The position numbers and the translations under genes were made by a program. Below, piece by piece: positions 1 to 6,587 of a stretch of 45,369 bases of DNA. Each line of letters begins with the position of its first letter. Within the stretch, counting starts at the first letter, position 1. The stretch is from assembly GCA_007130045.1 (NCBI GenBank), contig SLTG01000019.1, positions 1 through 45,369 of the forward strand, in the 5' to 3' direction. Source of the DNA: Opitutales bacterium. Its GTDB lineage: Bacteria; Verrucomicrobiota; Verrucomicrobiia; Opitutales; T3Sed10-336. The notes beneath the pieces were generated by a model that saw only the letters and a program-made list of their open reading frames with translations, did no database searches and was not told the origin of the DNA.

Positions 1-60
1 TCAAAAATTTCGGGTTTGCGACAATTTATCCGCAAAGGGACAACTTGCGTGCTATTCGGC

Positions 61-149
61 GGAGAGAGAGGGATTCGAACCCTCGGTACCGCTTTTGGCG
101 GTACGGCGGTTTAGCAAACCACTGCTTTCGGCCACTCAGCCATCTCTCC
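61..149 (-). tRNA. tRNA-Ser(GCU)
   Basis: On the minus strand the sequence folds as a class II tRNA. The 7-bp acceptor stem pairs GGAGAGA with TCTCTCC. The anticodon stem pairs GTGGT with ACCGC around the loop TTGCTAA, giving anticodon GCU (reads AGC/AGU). There is a long variable arm (GTACCGC/GCGGTAC) and a T arm containing GGTTCGAATCC. The discriminator position and CCA end are not encoded: the genome continues GCC after the acceptor. The long variable arm is diagnostic for Ser. Confidence 0.96.
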
Positions 150-418
150 GTAAGAGTACGGAATTACTTCATCGTACATGGCGCCGAAGTTCAAGCGCCA
201 ATTCGAGGTTTTCGGATTTTTTTCGCGATGGTTCCTGGGGCCGCGACCGAGCGAAGAGGAGGTCGCCGATCGATTAACGCAAATTTCAGAGGGCGCGAGG
301 GGGGCGGAAAATTCCCATTCGGGGCAGCATCCGATCAGCCGATTGGCTGCCGGCGCAGTTTTGTATCAACCGTTCCCCCGCAGGCAGGCCCAGCGTTTTC
401 GAAGTATCGTGGTTCGGC

Positions 419-844
419 TCAGAACCAGTGATAAAGAAAGAAGTAGATGAGGACGCCCGTTATGGAAACGTAGTACCAGAGCGGGAAGGTCCAGCGCGCC
501 CACCTGCGGTGTCGTTCGAAGTTCGCTTTCAGGGCGTGAACGAAAGTGACGATGACAAGCGGAACGATCGCCATTGCGAGGACGATGTGGGTAAGGAGCA
601 TGGGATAATAGATCCATGCCCAGACGCCTTCGCCGCCGAACTCGGTGTGCACGCCTCGAACGAGAACCTTGTGCAGGACGTAGAAGAAAAGGAAGACCAG
701 GGAGACGCCGAACGCGATGATCATGCAGACCCGATGGGGCCGCACCTCCTTGAGTTTGATGAATGCGAAACCGGCGGTGAGAAGGAGGGTCGCGATGCTG
801 TTCAGGATGGCGTTGAGAGTGGGGAGGAATTCGGTAAATGTCAT
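419..844 (-). CDS. DUF420 family membrane protein (cytochrome oxidase assembly neighbour)
   Basis: This is a small integral membrane protein of about 141 residues with four hydrophobic segments, typical of the DUF420 family often encoded beside cytochrome c oxidase assembly genes (compare CtaM in Bacillus). I start it at the ATG at 844 (MTFTEFLPTLNAIL), which lies 7 bases after the ctaB stop. An upstream in-frame start at 880 would overlap ctaB and add a polar, non-family-like N-terminus. Conserved-looking features are a His-rich turn (YVLHKVLVRG) and the segment YYPMLLTHIVLA, which could place His residues in the membrane. It is the last gene of the minus-strand ctaA-ctaB-DUF420 run. A role in oxidase haem or copper insertion is inferred from family and context only. 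Confidence 0.85.
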   Translation of the reverse strand: MTFTEFLPTLNAILNSIATLLLTAGFAFIKLKEVRPHRVCMIIAFGVSLVFLFFYVLHKVLVRGVHTEFGGEGVWAWIYYPMLLTHIVLAMAIVPLVIVTFVHALKANFERHRRWARWTFPLWYYVSITGVLIYFFLYHWF

Positions 845-851
845 ATGATCG

Positions 852-1784
852 TCAGCCGGGAATCGAGACAGCGAATACAAGAGATCCCAGAAGCAAAGGG
901 AGATAGATTATCGATACGAAGAAAATCTTCCGGGCGGCGCTGTCGCGGTCGGCGGCGTGTCTGAAGCACAGGATCTTCCAAAGGAAATAACCTCCGAATA
1001 CGAGGGCGGCGATGAGATACGGCAACCCGGCTTCGCCGAGAATGGCGGGGAAGAGGCTGACAACGAACAGGAGCAGCCCGTAGAGCATCATGTGGCGGGC
1101 GACCCGGAATCCCGTTTGGTCGATCGCGGCCAGCATCGGGAAGCGTACGGCGGCGTAATCGTGACGATACAGCCAGGCGATCGCATGGAAATGGGGCATC
1201 TGCCAAAAGAAAAGAATCCCGAAGAGAATCCATCCGCCGGGACCGATCGCGCCTTCCGCGGCGGACCAACCGATGACTGGAGGAATCGCCCCGGAGATTG
1301 CGCCGACCTCCGTACACCAGTGAGTGTGTTTTTTCAACGGGGTGTAGGCGAGAATATAGAGGCCGATCGTCAGGAGGACGAGGAAACCGGCTAACGGATT
1401 GACGCCGAACGTGAGCAGGACTCCACCGAAGGTGCAGAGAAGAAGGCCCAGAACGAGGGCTGCCGCCGGTGGTACATGCCCGGCCGGGATGGGCCTGTCC
1501 CGGGTCCGGCGCATACCTGTGTCGGTCGATCGCTCCAGCCATTGGTTGAGCACGGCGGCCCCGCCGGCGGCTGCGGACGTGCCGATCATCAGCGAGACGA
1601 GCACCCAATTGTCGACGGCCGGTCGCGCCGCGAAATAGCCGACCAGCACCGTGAGCACCGAGAGAAAACTCAGGCGCGGCTTGGTCAGTTCCAGGTATCG
1701 ACCGGCTTGCAGGATAACGCCGTTCCTGTCGTCGCGAAGGGCGACCTTGCAGGGATCATCGTGGGTTCGGGTTTCCGGGTTCAT
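852..1784 (-). CDS. ctaB: Protohaem IX farnesyltransferase (haem O synthase)
   Basis: The enzyme transfers a farnesyl group to protohaem, making haem O, the precursor of haem A for cytochrome c oxidase. It is an integral membrane UbiA-family prenyltransferase. The predicted protein is 310 residues, normal for CtaB/CyoE. The first Asp-rich loop reads NQWLERSTDTGMRRTRDRP, with Glu at the position often held by the first Asp. The second loop reads YTPLKKHTHWCTEVGAISG followed by PPVIGW. Many hydrophobic helices surround these loops. I chose the ATG at 1784 because it overlaps the ctaA stop as ATGA (4 bp), indicating translational coupling. An extended ORF upstream to 2027 only re-reads ctaA in another frame. 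Product flow is CtaB then CtaA, both encoded in this operon. Confidence 0.95.
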   Translation of the reverse strand: MNPETRTHDDPCKVALRDDRNGVILQAGRYLELTKPRLSFLSVLTVLVGYFAARPAVDNWVLVSLMIGTSAAAGGAAVLNQWLERSTDTGMRRTRDRPIPAGHVPPAAALVLGLLLCTFGGVLLTFGVNPLAGFLVLLTIGLYILAYTPLKKHTHWCTEVGAISGAIPPVIGWSAAEGAIGPGGWILFGILFFWQMPHFHAIAWLYRHDYAAVRFPMLAAIDQTGFRVARHMMLYGLLLFVVSLFPAILGEAGLPYLIAALVFGGYFLWKILCFRHAADRDSAARKIFFVSIIYLPLLLGSLVFAVSIPG

Positions 1785-2836
1785 CCTGTTCCCGCGGTTG
1801 CGCGGCTCCTTTCGAAAACCCCGGTCGTGAGGGATCCCGTGGAGTCCCCGGCAGTGACGCGCTCGCTTTTGGGAATCCGGAAACAGACGAAGGTGAGCGC
1901 CCAGGAGAGGGCGAGGATCAGCGCGCCGACAATGACGTGCAGGGTGGTCGGGTAGGGATTCCGGTACGTCCAAATGATCGAGGCGCCGAGATAAATCTGG
2001 ACCGCGAGAAGCAGCACCATCGCACACGCGAGCAATTTAAGAACGAGGGACGTCTTCTCGTCGCGGAAGAGTTTCCAGGCGAACACGAGAATTGCCGCGG
2101 TCACGACGACGGCGCCGACCCGGTGGGCGAAGTGGATTCCCACGTGAAAGTTCCAGACAGCCGGCAGGAGCGAATCCGGGGAGGCATACGGAAAAAACGG
2201 GATCGCCATACCCGCATGGTGGTGACGCATGACGGCGCCGAGGATTAATTGAACGAATATCGTGACGCAGGCGACAATTCCCCAGGTCTTGACCGACGCG
2301 CCCGCCGGCCCGGTGAGCCCGGCACGGCCTTCGATCCAGGGGCGGCTGAGGGCGACGGCCATCGCGACGATGACGCAGAGGAAGATCTGTGCCGCGCAGG
2401 CATGGATGATGGCGAGGGTTTGGGCGAGCAGATTGTGGTCGGAGTCGATATTGAGTTGGTCGAAGAGGACGCGGCCTCCGCCCAGCACTCCTTGAATGCT
2501 TACCAAGACAAAGGCGGAGGCGCCCAGGAGACGCATCCAGCGGCGTTTCTCGCGGAAAAACAGCCAGATTCCGAGCGCCATTACCAGGATCCCGACCTGG
2601 GCGCCCAGGAGCCGGTGGCTGTGTTCGGCGAACATATCCTGATCCTGCAGCCAGCCTTCCGGGTTCAGGGACCCGTCCGAAAGGGGCCAGTCGAGGAATG
2701 CCATGCCCGCGCCGATGCTTGTCGTGAACCCGCCCATAAAGAGGAGCACAAGCGTCCACGCAACGGTGAACCACGCCAGCCAGGCCAGCGCGGGTTTGTA
2801 GCGATCGGTTCGTGTCTGCGAGAATGGAAAGGACAT
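1781..2836 (-). CDS. ctaA: Haem A synthase (COX15/CtaA family)
   Basis: Oxidises the C8 methyl of haem O to a formyl group, giving haem A for aa3-type oxidases, in the cytoplasmic membrane. The 351-residue protein has about eight hydrophobic helices in the duplicated four-helix arrangement of the family. Candidate haem-ligand histidines are visible in FAEHSHRLLG and IIHACAAQ in the first half and in HFAHRVGAVVV and LHVIVGALI in the second. A long extracytoplasmic loop (about residues 40-70, MAFLDWPLSDGSLNPEG) is also as in COX15 proteins. It is the first gene of the minus-strand operon and is divergent from the SCO-like gene, so the 130-bp spacer probably carries both promoters. Confidence 0.95.
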   Translation of the reverse strand: MSFPFSQTRTDRYKPALAWLAWFTVAWTLVLLFMGGFTTSIGAGMAFLDWPLSDGSLNPEGWLQDQDMFAEHSHRLLGAQVGILVMALGIWLFFREKRRWMRLLGASAFVLVSIQGVLGGGRVLFDQLNIDSDHNLLAQTLAIIHACAAQIFLCVIVAMAVALSRPWIEGRAGLTGPAGASVKTWGIVACVTIFVQLILGAVMRHHHAGMAIPFFPYASPDSLLPAVWNFHVGIHFAHRVGAVVVTAAILVFAWKLFRDEKTSLVLKLLACAMVLLLAVQIYLGASIIWTYRNPYPTTLHVIVGALILALSWALTFVCFRIPKSERVTAGDSTGSLTTGVFERSRATAGTG

Positions 2837-2965
2837 CTAATCGTGTGAATTAAGCAAGGAACAAACGTTGAGTTCTTAATTGATAATGAAACAAGAAACA
2901 CAATAATGATAGATTTCCGGTGGCAAGAGGAACTTTACGGCGCTGCCGGGTTTTTATCAAAGCTT

Positions 2966-3898
2966 ATGGAAGTGAACATTATTCAATCCAAGGCGGTTCG
3001 AGCCTGTTTTTATGCCGCTTGCCTGGCGGCCGGATTCGTGCTCGCGGCAGTGGTGCTGGGGGGATGTTCCGCGGAAAGGGACGGATCCCGCGCCGATCGG
3101 GCGATTACCGGTTCAATCCTCGAAGTGGACGCGGACGCCGGGCGGATTCGTGTCGAGGTGACTTCCGGAGCGGAATTCCTGGAGGAGCGACGGGTCTGGG
3201 CGTCGGCACGCAGAGGCGACGTCGCCAACGCGGAGCCGGGAGTGAAAATACGGGCGTTTCTGGCTGATGCGAACGGCGGGGGCCCGGCGTACCGGCTCGA
3301 ACAGGTCTGGCCGGCGGATGAAACCGCGGAAAGGGTGGTCGAGCACCTCAACCGTAGGCTTCGGGAGGACACGGTGCTTCGCGGGGAAGGGAATTACCGG
3401 ATGGAGGGAGAGGCGCTGCCGCGATTCGCCCTTTACGACCAGTCCGGAAACCTGGTCCGGCCCGAGCGGTTCGCCGGCAAGCGCGTCGTTCTCAATTTCA
3501 TTTTCACTCGCTGCATGGATCCGGTCATGTGTCCCGCCGCCACACAACGAATGGCGCAACTTCAGGCGTCGGCCGGGGAGGCGGGAATCGAGGATTTCGA
3601 GTTGGTGTCCGTAACCCTTGATCCGGATTACGATACGCCGGGTGTTTTGCGGGAGTATGCGACGGATCGCGGCATCGATCTTGGAAACTTCTCGTTCCTG
3701 ACTGGACCGGAGAGGGCGGTTCGTGACATGATGACCCAACTCGGTGTATTGTCGTACCCGGACGACGATATGTACTTCACGCATACGATGGCGACCCTGT
3801 TGGTGGATAGGGACGGGACGATTATCCACCGTGTCGAGGGAAGCCAATGGATGGTGAGTGACTTTCTGGAGCGGTTGAAGGAGGCCGGGAACGCGTGA
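2966..3898 (+). CDS. SCO1/SenC-family copper lipoprotein with N-terminal copper-binding-like domain
   Basis: Likely a copper chaperone or thiol reductase for CuA assembly in cytochrome oxidase, anchored outside the cytoplasmic membrane. With the ATG at 2966 the protein has a lipoprotein signal (hydrophobic stretch, then LGGC, Cys34). An alternative in-frame ATG at 2906 would bury the signal behind 20 extra residues. After the signal come about 80 residues resembling the small beta-barrel found before some SCO domains (AITGSILEVDADAGRIRVEV). The thioredoxin-fold SCO domain follows. Its metal site reads FTRCMDPVMCPAA, two Cys separated by five residues (Cys183, Cys189) rather than the usual three, with the distal His in MYFTHTMATLLVD (about His273). 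It is divergent from ctaA and upstream of the His-module protein. Confidence 0.9.
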   Translation: MEVNIIQSKAVRACFYAACLAAGFVLAAVVLGGCSAERDGSRADRAITGSILEVDADAGRIRVEVTSGAEFLEERRVWASARRGDVANAEPGVKIRAFLADANGGGPAYRLEQVWPADETAERVVEHLNRRLREDTVLRGEGNYRMEGEALPRFALYDQSGNLVRPERFAGKRVVLNFIFTRCMDPVMCPAATQRMAQLQASAGEAGIEDFELVSVTLDPDYDTPGVLREYATDRGIDLGNFSFLTGPERAVRDMMTQLGVLSYPDDDMYFTHTMATLLVDRDGTIIHRVEGSQWMVSDFLERLKEAGNA

Positions 3899-3965
3899 GC
3901 GAGCGAATATTGTGCGGGAGCGGGGAGGGCTTTTTTGAAGGACGGAAGAGCCGTCCGGTTGAGTT

Positions 3966-4898
3966 ATGAGCGGATTTATCAAGGGGTTGACGGTTTCTCA
4001 AAAAAAGCGGATCGCCTGGATGACGGTGGTCGCCGCCGGGCTTTTCGTCGTGTTGCGCATTCTTCCCGGCGCGGTTGCGCCGGAGCGACCCGGCCAGTTC
4101 CTCGCCCGAGCGGGGGCGACGGATGACCGCGTGGAACTGTGCGACGTGAGCAATCTCGGGTTCAGCTTGGTGAACGATGCCGTTTCTCCGGTTCGCCTGA
4201 ATACGCGCTTTTTATCCGAACCCGTTCCGGGTGAAGCGACTGAGGTTCTTCTTTCAGTGGAGACCTTTAGCGGCAAAGCGGTCGCATTCGATGACATTCT
4301 TGAGACACACGAAGAAAAGATTCACCTTTTGATCGTCGACCCGAGTCTTGGCGATTATCATCACAAACATCCACGACCCGCGGAAGTGACCGGCGAATAC
4401 CGCTTTTCCTTTACTCCGCGAGCGGGAGGGGAGTACCGGGTTTTCGCCGAGTTCGCCTCCGCGAGGACCGGCCGTCCCGTTCATGGCGTATCGAATCTGA
4501 TGATACCCAACGAGGTCCGGGATGCGGTGAAAGAGGAGCGCCGGGAAGTTGAGAAGGGGGATTACCGGTTCGAACTGGTTTCTTCAAGCGACGGTTACCG
4601 CGCCCGCCGTCCGCAGGAGCTGCGGGTCCGCGTGAGTCGCCGCGAAGGCGGTCGCGAGGTCGTACTCGAACCCATCATGGGGGAGTACGCGCACATTGTG
4701 GGATTCGACGTCGAACGCACCGGATTCACTCACATGCACCCGTTGATCGCGGGCACCGACTACCCCCTTGATCCCGTTTCGCCGGAAATCGGCTTTATGC
4801 TTCAAGTTGGCGAGCCGGGATTCTACAAAATCTGGGCGCAATTCAATATCGACGGAGAAGAGGTCTTCGTGCCGTTCGGCCTCACTGTGAACCCATGA
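3966..4898 (+). CDS. Membrane-anchored protein with two tandem His-rich (HxHP) beta domains
   Basis: I do not recognise a named family with certainty. The protein has 310 residues: a short cytoplasmic start, one hydrophobic anchor (about residues 15-35) and an extracytoplasmic part. That part contains two copies of the same module. The first carries HLLIVDPSLGDYHHKHP (120-136) and the second HIVGFDVERTGFTHMHP (243-259), both 17 long with His1, Asp6, aromatic 12, His14, His16 and Pro17 in register. Each is followed by a beta stretch ending GEYRVFAEF or GFYKIWAQF. The layout recalls FixH/YtkA-like or cupredoxin-like domains. It lies 67 bp downstream of the SCO-like gene and close to ctaAB, so periplasmic copper handling for oxidase assembly is a reasonable inference. 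No enzyme motif is visible. Confidence 0.8.
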   Translation: MSGFIKGLTVSQKKRIAWMTVVAAGLFVVLRILPGAVAPERPGQFLARAGATDDRVELCDVSNLGFSLVNDAVSPVRLNTRFLSEPVPGEATEVLLSVETFSGKAVAFDDILETHEEKIHLLIVDPSLGDYHHKHPRPAEVTGEYRFSFTPRAGGEYRVFAEFASARTGRPVHGVSNLMIPNEVRDAVKEERREVEKGDYRFELVSSSDGYRARRPQELRVRVSRREGGREVVLEPIMGEYAHIVGFDVERTGFTHMHPLIAGTDYPLDPVSPEIGFMLQVGEPGFYKIWAQFNIDGEEVFVPFGLTVNP

Positions 4899-4948
4899 AC
4901 GCTGCTTAGCCGCTCATCTTGGGAATTCCGCTTGATTGGTCGCGCCGG

Positions 4949-5239
4949 TTACTGAAGCTTTTCGTATGTCTCCGCGAAGACCTTCCGCATTTCATCCCAA
5001 TGGCTGTCGATGCTTGTGCGTAGCGCTTCCCATTCGTCGTCTCCGCTGTTCCTCAGTTCACGGAGTTGGGCGAAGGCGTTGCGTTCCATGGCTTCAAGTG
5101 TTCCCGCACGATCCAGACAGAACTTTTTCACGTCCTCGGGCGCCTTTTCCGCGCGCTCCTTGATCTTCTCGATGTCGGCCCGCCACGCTTTGAGGCGGGA
5201 TTCCATCATTTGTTCGTAGGTGGGATTGTCAGGATTCAT
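4949..5239 (-). CDS. Small soluble coiled-coil protein
   Basis: A 96-residue, highly charged, almost entirely helical protein (YEQMMESRLKAWRADIEKIK and onward) with no membrane segment and one Cys. It resembles the small coiled-coil proteins annotated as sll1863-family stress response proteins, but that is a resemblance in composition and not a firm assignment. It is transcribed on the minus strand, toward the oxidase assembly genes. Its stop lies 50 bp from the stop of the convergent His-module gene. The function is unknown. Confidence 0.72.
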   Translation of the reverse strand: MNPDNPTYEQMMESRLKAWRADIEKIKERAEKAPEDVKKFCLDRAGTLEAMERNAFAQLRELRNSGDDEWEALRTSIDSHWDEMRKVFAETYEKLQ

Positions 5240-5448
5240 GGCTGGCTCGCTATTGTTTCATTGTTGTCAATTTTGCGGGGTCTTTACGCCCTCGTCATTC
5301 CGTATGAATGTAGAGGACCGCGGGATGGTTGACAACTGCTTGCCGACGAAAGCCCGAGCCAATGCTCTAATAAAGGCTTCCTGGAAATCAGGCTTGATCC
5401 GGACCAATGGCGGTTGCCGGTATGATCACACAAGGGAACTCCGAAGCG

Positions 5449-6324
5449 TTAGTTTTCGAGCGCACGGATCCGCTGGCGCAGCGAATCGACGGAACGTTCG
5501 GGGAATTCCGCTTCGATGGTATCCAGGATATCGCCTGCGCGGGTCAATGCTTCGCGTGCGACCTCGGGGTCCTCCGCCACGACGCCCTCGTGCATGGCTG
5601 CATTTACCGCGGAGAGAAGGTTGATATACCGGTAAGGCTCTACCTGCTCCGGCGCCGGCGCCACAACCTCCCGTTCTTCCTGTACGGCCATTATCCTCTC
5701 CTCAAGTGCGGCAATTTCCCGCTGCATTTGTTCGCGGATTTCGTCTCGTTCGGTTTCGGCGCGCTCCACTCGCTCCAATGCCGCAAGGTACGCTTCGGTG
5801 ACCTCCTCCAGCTCGGCTTCCCGATCCGCGAGAGCCGCTTCGATCGCCTCTACATTCGCAATCGCCTCCGCTTCCGCAATGGCCTCACCGGCCCTTGCTT
5901 CCATCGCTTCCATGTCGGCGTGCAACTGGGCAAGCTCCTGTTCAAGGCGATCGACGGTTGCGCCCCTTTCGATGGCGAGTTCGCGGGCTTCTTCCAGTTC
6001 ATTCCGCAGACTTTCGTTTTCTTCCTCGACGGCGCTCAGGCGCGCGCGTTCTTCTTCCAACGCCGTCTCCAGGGACTCGGCGGTTTCCCGCAACTCGGCG
6101 TCCCGGTCGTCGAGCAGTGCAAGCTCTTCCTCAAGTTCAGCGATGGTTTCAAGCGCCTCTGCATGATCGGCGCTTCGGGGAGCAATAACGGACAAATACA
6201 GGACAATCGCCGCAAGGAGGATTCCTCCGACGAAAGCCACGCCGACCAATATCATCGGCGAGCCACGTTGGGTTTCGCGGGTTTCGTAAGTTTCGGGCCG
6301 GTTTTCAGGTTCTTGCGCACTCAT
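5449..6324 (-). CDS. Membrane-anchored long coiled-coil protein
   Basis: A protein of about 291 residues: a short polar N-terminus, one transmembrane helix (about residues 24-48, MILVGVAFVGGILLAAIVLY), then roughly 170 residues of Glu/Ala/Leu/Arg heptads typical of a long coiled coil. A short globular C-terminus follows (YRYINLLSAVNAAMHEGVV), which could pack as helical hairpins. I start at the ATG at 6324 because AAAGGA lies just upstream. The longer frame to 6375 adds an uncharacteristic basic start. The coiled coil would lie outside the cytoplasm if the N-terminus is inside. No family-defining motif was seen. A structural or envelope-spacer role is a guess from shape. Confidence 0.75.
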   Translation of the reverse strand: MSAQEPENRPETYETRETQRGSPMILVGVAFVGGILLAAIVLYLSVIAPRSADHAEALETIAELEEELALLDDRDAELRETAESLETALEEERARLSAVEEENESLRNELEEARELAIERGATVDRLEQELAQLHADMEAMEARAGEAIAEAEAIANVEAIEAALADREAELEEVTEAYLAALERVERAETERDEIREQMQREIAALEERIMAVQEEREVVAPAPEQVEPYRYINLLSAVNAAMHEGVVAEDPEVAREALTRAGDILDTIEAEFPERSVDSLRQRIRALEN

Positions 6325-6587
6325 CTTATCGGATCCTTTCTTTGCTCTTTGTTGCCTTTCAGACCGGCACAACATGGTGTGCCCAGTAGAAGACGTTTTC
6401 GTCTTATCTCATGGAATTGGAACGTTGGCAAGGTAAAACCGTAACATAAAGCGGTTTAAAAAGGGAGCATGTTCGGCCTGTTGGACAGCGTATCGAGGGT
6501 CGGTCAGCGAAATTCAGGAATGTCGCCCGTCAGGCTTGTGCGAATGCGGATCCAAGTTCAGGGCCGCCCGGGAAGCGCTGCCATGCA

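Noticed and set aside
852-2027. Extended 391-residue reading of ctaB
   Set aside because: The first 81 residues are an out-of-frame reading of ctaA. The ATGA overlap start at 1784 gives the family-like N-terminus.
6387-6405. AAGACG-TTTT-CGTCTT hairpin upstream of the coiled-coil gene
   Set aside because: The stem is short, has no T tail on either strand and is near a promoter region. It is not convincing as a terminator.
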